Shown here: positions 47,301-51,699 of the stretch, one piece after another | Layout of the letters: every line of letters begins with the position of its first letter | Numbering within the stretch: the first letter of the stretch is position 1 | DNA from: Annona cherimola | Lineage: Eukaryota > Streptophyta > Magnoliopsida > Magnoliales > Annonaceae | Direction of reading: 5' to 3' | Assembly (NCBI GenBank): GCA_030490835.1 | Contig: CM059977.1 | Coordinates: 35,609,676 to 35,673,675, forward strand | Length of the DNA stretch: 64,000 nt | Notes under the pieces: generated by a model | Seen by the model: the letters and a program-made list of their open reading frames with translations, nothing else | Database searches by the model: none | What the model was told of the DNA's origin: nothing | Program-made: the position numbers and the translations under genes

Positions 47301-48158
47301 TGGTTGGATTTTAGTTAAGGTGCCCTGTCAATAAATGAGGCACATTTTTATTATAATGAAATCAAAGTCTACTCGCATTTAGTAATTTATTTAACAAAGG
47401 ATACCAAGTTAAAAAAAAATATATTCATGGGCTTCATCTACCAAAAGTGTAAAATTATTGTAACATAATTATTTAATTTATATATTAATATTAAAATGAC
47501 CAAAATATACCATCATTACTGTATGATAAATAATTCTTATAAGCATTATAACATTCTAAGGTATCTAGAGATGATATATATTTTCATAATTTATATACGG
47601 TTATATGTATTTTTAAGAAAAAGTGGCCCACTAAAGATTCCAACTAAAATGACTTTTTTGTATTTTGATAAAAATAAATACTATTAAATCATGTGACAGA
47701 TTGGAGAATACCCTAACTAGAGTACAACATAGTACACCCTAGCATGTCTCTTTAATCATTTCGATAATCTTAAATGAAGAGGGTATAAAGAAAAAATATT
47801 TGTATGAAACTAGGGAATTGCACAATATTATTATTTTCATATGTATAAAATTATCATCTTGTATTTCCATTTATTAATTACAGGACTTGAGGAACCTTTA
47901 ATGGTTTGTTGTGGAGTTGGGGGTAAGTACAACTATAACAACTCTTCAGAATGTGGTACAAGCATTGTTGTTAACGGAACAAAGACCGTAGTTGGGGCAT
48001 GCGATGATCCATCTGTTCGAGCTAATTGGGATGGAGTTCACTACACTGAAGCTGCTAACCAGTTGGTTTCTGACCAAATTGTTACAGGAGCATTTTCTAA
48101 CCCGCCAATTCCGTTGAAGATGGCATGTAGCAGAGGACAACCCATTAAACTCATGTGA
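23040..48158 (+). CDS. GDSL esterase/lipase (SGNH hydrolase), five exons, intact
   Basis: Coding parts: 23040-23301, 24690-24896, 41031-41200, 42596-42860, 47884-48158 (1179 nt, 392 residues). All four introns are GT..AG and the phases join without a stop. Residues 1-27 look like a secretory signal (hydrophobic LAIFSSVLTLSVLSV). SGNH blocks are complete: FNFGDSNSDTGG with nucleophile Ser47; block II NFSNGVNFATAGS with Gly110; GQND with Asn182; DGVHYTEAAN with Asp351 and His354. Length and C-terminus (NPPIPLKMAC) fit secreted plant GDSL lipases, which hydrolyse acyl esters in the cell wall or apoplast; the substrate is unknown. Introns of 1388, 16134, 1395 and 5023 bp carry nested transposons, yet the coding sequence shows no damage. 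Related fragments lie at 48606-50960 and 61935-62508. Confidence 0.93.
23302..24689 (+). other. GDSL intron 1
   Basis: Phase-1 intron GTAGGT...TTTTCAG. It contains a foldback MITE (23916-24185). The first 200 bp are also present in the downstream pseudo-copy at about 62060-62500. A part near 24440-24600 resembles the GGGTGTGTTTGG MITE family. Confidence 0.85.
23916..24185. repeat. Foldback MITE in GDSL intron 1
   Basis: The inverted ends AATGCATCCGGATGCA and ATGCATCCAGATGTATT enclose complementary A/T arms (ATCTATAAATC / GATTAAGAGTTTTATAAA). No coding content. Confidence 0.55.
24690..24896 (+). CDS. GDSL gene exon 2
   Basis: Residues 88-156 (AESLGLPSIHAYLDAM...; block II NFSNGVNFATAG). Acceptor TTTTCAG, donor CAAG/GTACGC, phase 1. 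A frame open upstream to 24641 is intronic. Confidence 0.93.
25037..25330 (-). mobile_element. SINE, full length, antisense in GDSL intron 2
   Basis: On the minus strand it starts ACCAACC near a tRNA-like head (AGCCGTGCTCGGTTGG), with box-B-like CGGTTCGAATCC, and ends CCAATC plus A14. It is flanked by about 20 bp TTGGAGTTGATGGCTTCATT (25016-25035 and 25331-25350). Same family as 1230-1526. Confidence 0.87.
25694..26270 (+). mobile_element. 5'-truncated LINE, RNase H tail
   Basis: An open frame from about 25700 to 26237 encodes the C-terminal RNase H of a plant LINE: YVKINVDAR, FFGCAAVIRNSHGEF, DPLFMEATTFLLGLKWALQ, ETDSL, HHVLRQGNDVAHSLAEM, ending WWGNPPQAI... . It is closely related to the C-terminus of the LINE at 31834-38134. 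The stop is followed by only about 22 bases ending TTTTATC, then about 10 A. Typical 5' truncation during target-primed insertion. Target duplication not clear. Confidence 0.85.
26455..28159. mobile_element. Non-autonomous hAT element, CAGTGTTGTCAGAACCGG family, copy 1
   Basis: 1705 bp with ends CAATGTTGTTAAAACCGG and CCGGTTC...CTGACAACATTG, flanked by GTTAATGT (26447-26454) and GTTAACGT (28160-28167), 8 bp with one mismatch. It has a GC-rich island (26650-26860) in otherwise AT-rich DNA and clusters of GTTAGATGCYG repeats (27635-27690, 27815-27890). No transposase. A stretch at 26880-27200 is absent from copy 2 and is unexplained. Confidence 0.88.
28522..30222. mobile_element. Non-autonomous hAT element, CAGTGTTGTCAGAACCGG family, copy 2
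   Basis: 1701 bp from CAGTGTTGTCAGAACCGG to GACAATATTG, flanked by a perfect 8-bp GGATTTGC (28514-28521, 30223-30230). The order is the same as copy 1: ACCGG-rich terminal blocks, a GC-rich island (28715-29160), an AT-rich middle, GTTAGATGC arrays (29690-29740, 29870-29970), and a final ACCGGTTCGAACC block. No transposase domain is visible. Confidence 0.9.
28715..29171 (+). other. GC-rich island with open frames, hAT copy 2
   Basis: A + strand frame of 151 codons starts MKDPAAAAPLALQPC and is Ala/Pro/Ser/Arg-rich throughout. The minus strand is also open. The composition contrasts sharply with the flanks. It could be the 5' leader of a former transposase gene, a captured host 5' exon, or GC-rich non-coding DNA. 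No domain is recognised, and I do not claim a protein. Confidence 0.35.
30572..31315. repeat. Foldback-family MITE, split by another MITE
   Basis: The ends AATGCACCCGCGTGCACTTAG and, near 31300, CACTTAAGCTAAG, and the matching arms (GTCCCAAGCATGAATGTC / GGATATCCATGCTTAGG), belong together once 30790-31196 is removed. No gene. Confidence 0.55.
30790..31196. mobile_element. Mutator-like MITE nested in a MITE (9-bp TSD)
   Basis: 407 bp with ends GGGTAATTTTCATATA and TATATGCAAATTATCC, flanked by a perfect AAAATTATA (30781-30789, 31197-31205). The arms repeat (G)TGAAACTATATGGGGGTAATA-like units in opposite orientations. A partial relative lies at about 59320-59440. Confidence 0.85.
31435..31790. 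repeat. Foldback-family MITE
   Basis: The arms (ATTAAGTTTTATCATTTTT / AAAATGGTAAAAATTGATAC) and the ends TACCTAGGTTCTTTAAC and GAACCTAAGTGCACTCAGGT follow the foldback family. It lies just left of the LINE insertion. Confidence 0.55.
31874..36007 (-). CDS. LINE ORF2: endonuclease, reverse transcriptase, RNase H
   Basis: The likely start is ATG at 36007 (MALLAWNCRGLGN), one base after the ORF1 stop; the frame is open 15 codons further upstream. Domains, numbered from that Met: AP-endonuclease-like nuclease (Asn7, Glu36 in CETKRN, GDFN 132-135, SDH 218-220); reverse transcriptase (KAPGPDG about 449-455, KLDMSKAYDRVEW about 585-597, RGIRQGDPLSPYLF about 642-655, FTDD core 692-695 where YADD/FADD is usual); zinc-binding linker with YTVKSAYRLL; plant-type RNase H (VNVDAR-like KINVDAR with Asp1211, Glu1252, Asp1276). 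It would nick target DNA and prime cDNA synthesis from it. No frameshift or stop was found. Confidence 0.95.
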   Translation of the reverse strand: MALLAWNCRGLGNPCAIRSLLHVVKKQVPCLIFLCETKRNSKEMEGVRRRLNFDSCFAVESHGRRGGGLALLWNNDKQANIMSFSNHHIEASFCGWRFTGFYGHPETHQRYLSWSLLRQLMGGCSEPWIVMGDFNEVMGPSEYVSWRPRPWRQMDLFRETIDDCNLLDLGYVGSPMTWRNNRRGRRRVEARLDRGLCTPSWLNRFPYAKLLHLHASTSDHCPILLTLDSNRGSRKPPKEFRYELFWARDKDATRIVNQVWESEPSMDVQPHCVVSWKIKRAATELAKWNQGKRGNLRKAIARKQRELDSLASLRPSDSRDDSRQQLKLQINLLLEDEEQFWRMRAKSHWLLEGDKNTKFFHRMASTRRRRNHIDALRDQNGNWVRDQDSLLEHTVKYFSDVFASSNPSSSQWVGDVVMRRISDGQRQVLIRPLQAEEVVSTIKGMSPSKAPGPDGMSAGFFQRHWATVGSDIISWCNMFLNESNPVRRRLLIKNLNSTTIILISKKSGAQDLSQFRPISLCNVVYKILAKVLANRLKGALHDVISEEQSAFVPGRLISDNMLIAYEAIHYLRRRTTGRKHEMAIKLDMSKAYDRVEWGFLKLMMETMNFSPIWIEWIMSCISTVSYRVNVNGFYSPFFTPHRGIRQGDPLSPYLFLLCAEGLSVIISHAVASGTLHGIRLHPHGPVISHLLFTDDALIFSRATDGDVLKLLDILSLYVGSSGQLINVDKTAAFFSTNMQDNTRRGLLQILGSGRLDFHQYLGLPAWLGRSKMGFFTGLKERIGKRLQGWKGKLLSWGGKEVLIKAVAQAIPTYAMSIFLLPKSFCKDLNGMLSKFWWGERDGKRKLSWVAWMEMCKPKRAGGMGFRDFHKFNLALLAKQVWRLVSHESSLCHKILKSRYFPNSDIWSCRVRPTDSYTWRSILKARDLIQVGCKWRIGNGQRVRVFSDLWLDDVVRKAGPLPASIPEDVTADYFFDRANNSWHLERVVAAMGVEKWPEVAMIPIPVVPVADSVYWKHEPNGNYTVKSAYRLLCADRDPRATGASFKAVWRLHLPPKVAIFGWRLLKDVLPTLLNLNHRGVEVDPVCLFCSSEFEDADHLFLRCGGTMGVCCTAASLSSSVASVQEAFDLLVRESRLDDLTLFILCCWRVWFLRNIFKEEGTRPNFLDLLTWCMEFRYHHRVAKALVPSGLLERSLVPRWVRPPSGYVKINVDARCRREMNVFGCAAIIRDSGGSFVAASGWKRRACGDPLFMEATAFLLGLKWALQLNLKQVLFETDSLNLCGFLASPHYFSSPVGFVIDEARSIILDNVFFSVHHVLRQGNDVAHSLADLMSVSASDHQLWWGNPPQAIFWKICTDNFLAMNCLDYSIHNPFHIERG
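36009..37820 (-). CDS. LINE ORF1: nucleic-acid-binding protein (DUF4283 + CCHC)
   Basis: 603 residues. The first ~150 residues match the DUF4283 domain of plant LINE ORF1 proteins (KDRVLKGSPWSYERSLVLL). A zinc knuckle CYHCGRMGHAFRDC lies at residues 196-209. The C-terminal half is low in known domains and ends in a basic, charged stretch (KRKWKRRARE, REEDDEEVRQKRRK-like). ORF1 proteins coat LINE RNA and form the RNP with ORF2. The stop TGA overlaps no base of ORF2: the order is TGA, T, ATG, which suggests reinitiation. Confidence 0.92.
   Translation of the reverse strand: MDQSIGDLLGAELQTMAISSSGLKKIAPDGEAAILCSLWSSKSYNKELFKTMLRRVWRMQRQCRFTEVGENLYRVSFEAEEDKDRVLKGSPWSYERSLVLLTDLRVETEIAHVMLVKTPLWLHVSSIPHLVDNSFLGRCIGDTFEAMTEMVANDTELKLKVVVDCREPLRRGMFIQLEAQNRRWISFQYERLPLFCYHCGRMGHAFRDCPTTFSGQNQVAEADLPYGSWLRVGVRIAKSATEFSSGNRAMPIKYLGSCSSSTHEESGDSIGLASEWGGAQHPRCGSSVANMLGPKGRDPGARLQAQTGCSVGAAIPDSQQPSNQPVAVIKDMEADHSLPQCPICPEESWNMDSVRSCGRPAGGLPLGGVNTDSFDVLFPQVDDVCDITAGHGVVSAGGGSQDAVLTSVPPVRLREVDLEAVECVEAVHVEGVSQASILAGNAHTSGFPRSSGSVDRTVLERQMTTKAGVNRMGMLPMKHSSGSSFHDAGLDDTQLVDVQVVQGVSISSTLHVQDSSGRTELITGVGGHFSEASHMKRKWKRRAREDKEPDILVFQQCRSRDHDMRIRVRERDDEEVRQKRRKAQLDLGMIEAEAEGGPQPRLT
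37821..38134 (-). promoter_or_regulatory. LINE 5' untranslated leader
   Basis: 314 bp between the 5' end defined by the target duplication and the ORF1 ATG. An internal promoter would be expected here, but no specific element can be identified. Confidence 0.55.
38270..38580. repeat. Foldback-family MITE
   Basis: Arms at about 38320-38425 and 38440-38540 are reverse complements (TTATTTTTAAAAATCAAG / TAAAAAAACTAAAAATAAAC) around a GGGGCGGAAAAATGAC loop. The ends are not resolved. Confidence 0.5.
39060..39350. mobile_element. Tourist/Harbinger-type MITE
   Basis: 291 bp with ends GGGTGTGTTTGG and CAAACACACCC, flanked by TAA (39057-39059, 39351-39353). The same family as 14-276. Confidence 0.85.
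39491..40348. mobile_element. hAT MITE, TAGGGGTGCAAC family
   Basis: 858 bp, ends CGGGGGTGCAAC and GTTGCACCCCTA, flanked by CGGGCCTA (39483-39490) and CTGGCCTA (40349-40356). It is uninterrupted and aligns with 25378-28400, showing where the LINE tail and the 1.7-kb hAT element entered that copy. Rest of the intron to 41030 shows nothing more. Confidence 0.82.
41031..41200 (+). CDS. GDSL gene exon 3
   Basis: Residues 157-213: EGVFKDLLPKEDFFSRALYT then FDIGQND (block III, Asn182). Acceptor AAATGCAG, donor CAAG/GTAAAT, ending in phase 0. Confidence 0.92.
41201..42595 (+). other. GDSL intron 3
   Basis: 1395 bp, GTAAAT...AATGTAG. It contains two imperfect direct repeats of TTTTGTTGTTGAAGACCAT / AGGATTTTGTTGTTAAAGAC near 41645 and 41690, and two of GGGTGGAAAATTT near 41860 and 41952. 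No transposon ends recognised. Confidence 0.8.
42596..42860 (+). CDS. GDSL gene exon 4
   Basis: Residues 214-301. It begins EIYNSGGRFFWIHNTGPIG, the conserved block before the C-terminal half of plant GDSL lipases, and ends YALFSQPKNY. Acceptor AATGTAG, donor CTATG/GTAAGT, phase 1. Confidence 0.92.
42905..43167 (-). repeat. Copia derivative 3' LTR
   Basis: 263 bp, aligns with 45940-46205 along its length (for example CAATCCCAAGCAGAATA in both). Confidence 0.85.
43308..43905 (-). pseudogene. Copia protease and pre-integrase remnant
   Basis: On the minus strand QILDSSCSFHMYAVKEQFDK matches the Copia protease block (WxLDSGCSxHM; here D-S-S). A second frame reads LWKNLTSLGSLDSKRFE ... KAMAVIKGQKFGSLYRL, the linker before integrase. 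A frameshift joins the two near 43.6 kb. A KRKRKWEEE stretch precedes the protease. Confidence 0.8.
44031..44600 (-). pseudogene. Copia gag remnant
   Basis: MDEFNKIITDLTILGKKIKEE ... LPESFDHIVMMLLFGKNTLEL is a UBN2-type Copia gag (HLNEF.. / LLxSLPxSYxxxV pattern). Upstream minus-strand pieces to about 44600 are broken by stops. Confidence 0.75.
45139..45545. mobile_element. Foldback MITE with palindromic ends (9-bp TSD), nested in Copia
   Basis: 407 bp from GGAACCTGATCCTATGCTCC to its complement GGATCAGGTTCC. Flanked by a perfect CTCTTCTTA (45130-45138, 45546-45554). Each end also folds on itself (CTCCCGGGAGCATGCAG ... CTGCATGCTCCCGGGAG). The inner arms are the same TTTTTACCATTTTT / CAGTGGCATTTTAG hairpin as 3124-3503. 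Confidence 0.88.
45918..45939 (-). promoter_or_regulatory. Copia derivative primer-binding site
   Basis: On the minus strand TGGTATCAAAGTGAGG lies just inside the 5' LTR, close to the initiator Met-tRNA site TGGTATCAGAGC. Confidence 0.75.
45940..46205 (-). repeat. Copia derivative 5' LTR
   Basis: 266 bp, counterpart of 42905-43167. More diverged than the LTR pair of the 4430-10738 element. Confidence 0.85.
47884..48158 (+). CDS. GDSL gene exon 5
   Basis: Residues 302-392: GLEEPLMVCCGVGGKYNYN, then WDGVHYTEAANQLVSDQIV with catalytic Asp351 and His354, then NPPIPLKMAC and a short tail ending TGA 48156-48158. The CC..C pattern is conserved in the family. Acceptor AATTACAG. Confidence 0.93.
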
Positions 48159-48319
48159 AGACTTTAATTACATACCATACTATAATAATTTTAAGGTTAT
48201 CACCGAAGATCCATCTGCTTCTTTATTCAAGTAAGAGTATAAACACATAGTACTATATGATTTTATAGCTAGTTTGGAAAATTTTTAAATTTTCATTTGC
48301 ATCTCTCTTTATAATTGAA

Positions 48320-48545
48320 GCTTGATCAAGTGCGCCCTGTGCATAATTTTTTTAAAATTTTATAATTTTTTTTGAATTCATATGATGGCCCAATCGTGAA
48401 TTTCCATATATAATTTTTTACATTTTTATTATTTCTAATATTTTCTAAAATTTTGACAATAAAGAAAACCATTTTCATGCTCTAGCACATGAATATGAGT
48501 TTATTTTTTATTAATCTTAAAAAGTATTAAAATTAATCAAAATAT
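48320..48545. repeat. Foldback-family MITE remnant after the GDSL gene
   Basis: GTGCGCCCTGTGCATAATTTT and GGCCCAATCGTGAATTTCC resemble the half-element at 30590-30720. Only one arm is clear. It lies in or just past the 3' untranslated region. Confidence 0.4.
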
Positions 48546-48605
48546 GAAAAAGCCATATATGCTTATATATAGAGAGAGATAGAGAGAAATGATCCAAATA
48601 AGCTC

Positions 48606-50960
48606 TCATTAGCAGCCCAAAAAAGTATGGCAAGTCTATTAATTCCATAACTTTCCCCTATTATGTGATTAACATAATTAAAAACTAGTAAATTAAATTT
48701 TCAACCTGTTATGGCAGAAATATTATAGAAATTAGGTTGAATTTTTTTCAAAAATAAGAGGCTCACATCCTTCTTAGCCGTAGACATCCCAGAGGAGGTT
48801 GTCCAAGTGCCCAAAGGACAAAAGCTAATTTATTCGTCCAAATATTTAAGATCATTACATAGATTTTCATCAATACATCTAGGTGGCTCCCCACACCATT
48901 GCCCAAAAACATGAACACATCAATCTGCAAAGTTGGCTAAGGAATGGGCTACCCTATTACCTTCCTTAACAACATGTTTAAAAAATAAACCCTCCACATT
49001 TGACAATTGTTGATTTAATTTTCCCGACAACTCAAATGACATTTGATGTTAAACTTCCATTCGAATTCAATAGGTTTATGAGCGCAAGGGAATTGACTCA
49101 ACTTCAATCTCTATATGTTGGAATTCTTGTACTAATAAGATCCATTCAGTTGCCTTAAGAATCGCCAAAGCCTCCATTAACATCATGTCAATCGTTCCAC
49201 TTAAATCCATGTCCTAGTAGTGATGAAAATTCCCCCATCATCTCTGAGAACCGAGCCTAGACCAGTTAAGCCATTCGTTAACATGTGTCTCGCATCGGTG
49301 TTATGTTGGGAAACCTTATTGATTAAAACTATAATCACTCCAGGATCCTTCATGCTAAATCATCAAAAAAATAAACTAAAAGCATAACCATACCTAAATT
49401 TATATGACATACTCTATAGCAAAAGTGTATTTTACGATTTTTGGTCTTCTAAGTTAGTGTTTTAGGGTTTTCTAGAAAAGACGGCTCCTTCTTTGCTAAT
49501 GATAAGATGTTAGAAAAAAATCCTCTTACATAACTTGGGGACCACAACTGTTTATATAAAGCATTTATCTTTCTAATTTCTAATCTAGCTCATCATAAAA
49601 ATAAAAAATAGAAATTAGGCAATATAGTTTATATGCGTAGAAGACCCATATTCTAATAGATGACTTCGACCCATAAATCTTATAAGATTACTTTAAAAAT
49701 TAAGTTATTCTCTATGATAGCATATATATAATTATTATATATGTGTCTAAAATCTAACATGTTAACTTTTAGTCTTCCTGCTTTGGGCTTATGCCAGTGA
49801 GTGGCCAACAAATTCAAGAGACTTCTAATGTTGGATAATAGAGATGCTTCCTTTAGATGTTTCCAATAATCACAACACCAGTAGTATATTTCATCCAATT
49901 GCACTTGTTGTTCTTCCACCATTAGATTCAACATATATAACATTTAGTTTTCGAGAGTTTACTTATATCTCAATCACATGTCCTTCTTTGTCTGCTTTTC
50001 AATGGTCAGCTAAGATTTATAGATTTTCAATTTTGTAGCTGTTAAGTTTTTGTTTTCTTTATAGCTATATATAACTATCAATTAAATTATATAATTGGAA
50101 ATACTTTTATAATGTCAAGTTTGATCCATTGAAGAAATCAGCTTATTCTGGCCCTATCTTAGATCATTTATTTTATCATGATGCCAGAAATCATTTTCGT
50201 CAGTTTTGGATGAGCCACACTTACTTACAAATAGTTGTAATCATGTGTAAAATATAAGTTTCTTAGATTCATTTACAAAATGCATTAGGAAGAATTAGTG
50301 GGATCAGTGACATGCTTTTTAAAAGTTTTCTCATACTTGTTCGGTCCCTCCTAGATAACTTTATATGATATTTTATAAAAAATTTTGGGCATATTTAAAT
50401 TTATTTTTTTATTTTTAAAAATCAAAAAGGAGAATTCTCAACTGCTGGCACATGAGAATTTTCCATTTTATTGATTTTGGAAAATTTGAAAACCTAATCT
50501 AGAATGTCCAAAAGTTTTATAAAAATTATATGAAGTTATTAAGTGGAGCTCAAATAAGTATAATTTTTTAAAAATATATAAATGTTAAATCAATGTCTTT
50601 TTGTCATGTTGATGTTACACTTCTATCAGATGAAGCTATGCCAGTATTTGATTTTGATGGAGCTTTTCTCAATATAAAAAAAATTTTAAATGGAATTGGC
50701 TGAGTGTATTTTATATTATCATCCAAAAGGGCCTATGAGATGATACTATTGAGTTTTCAATGATGTAATCATGTAGAATTATTTTCCATGTATAATCATA
50801 GATATACTAGGATGTACCCTATTGCATTTCAGTTTAGGTGCGCTACACATTTTTATTATGAAATCAAAGTCTACCCCACTTTTTGCATTTTGTCATGTAT
50901 TCAAAGAGGACATCAAGTTTAATTAAAATAAATATATTCAAGGTCTTAATCTATGTAATA
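48606..50960 (+). pseudogene. Duplicated GDSL exon-4 end and intron 4
   Basis: CAGCCCAAAAAAGTATGGCAAGT corresponds to the exon 4/intron 4 junction (donor GT changed to GC). The following sequence aligns with intron 4 without the Copia element (GTGATTAACATAATT is the empty site), then from about 49950 to 50960 with 46290-47460. A LINE fragment and other sequence interrupt it at 48740-49940. No exon 5 follows. It records a partial tandem duplication of the gene. Confidence 0.75.
48760..49310 (-). mobile_element. LINE RNase H fragment, decayed
   Basis: On the minus strand it reads FNTDARHMLTNGLTGLGSVL then RDDGG, stops, and later EGNRVAHSLANFADWC ending near KYLDE and a stop. This is the RNase H tail of a LINE family different from 31834-38134. 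Several stops. Confidence 0.75.
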
Positions 50961-51699
50961 ATTAGAAAAAATAATAAGTTGATCAGTCAAATGATGATGT
51001 GTCGGCTGAGGTGGCATTTTGACCATTGACTGTTTGACCAAGCAATGTGCCAAGAATAAGTAAGATGTTAATGGGCCAAGCCCAGTTAACTCACTTAGGT
51101 TCAATAGGTTGGGTTATATAAAATATTATAAGTATTTAACTCAACAGCCTAAGATACTTAAGTGGTTAAGGTATTGATCTTTGATAAAAGAGGTGTCAAG
51201 ATCGAGTCCCGATAAATAAATAAAGAGTAATTTTTCCTTTTTGAGCTCTGTAGGCCCCACCAGTTTGAAATTCAAAATTTAAAATGACATGAATCAGTTG
51301 TTTCTCTGGTGAATCCTCCAAGGAGTTACGGCGAAGTTATAAATAAACCGTAAGGAGAATTGGTAGGTGGATATCAGAGAAAAGAAGAGAAACGCTACTG
51401 CTAGAGAAAGGGAAGAGCTGATTCGACCCGTTCAAATGATCCACTTCATTTCTGAAGGTTCCAAAATGGTCTTAATGAAAGCATTCGAGACATGGTGATG
51501 ACAAGCCATGCGAAACACATAACAAGGCAGTGAATCGAGAGATATGGGCTAAGAAGACAATAACTCATCTCAATAAAATGTTTGTAAGGAAGAGATCAGG
51601 GGAATCTATTGAAGGAGAAATTTTAAGTAAAAAATAACATAATCATCTGAGACCTCAGCGGGTCAAGGGTCTAAGAGCAAAGGATCTTATAAGCCGAAT

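Larger units (their letters stand above)
42861..47883 (+). other. GDSL intron 4, 5.0 kb
   Basis: GTAAGT...ATTACAG. It holds a Copia deletion derivative (42905-46205). The remainder, about 46211-47460, is duplicated at 48650-50960. Three direct copies of AATRTTTTAGACAATAYAAAGAG occur at 46660-46745. A weak foldback at 46790-46985 is present in both duplicates. Confidence 0.85.
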
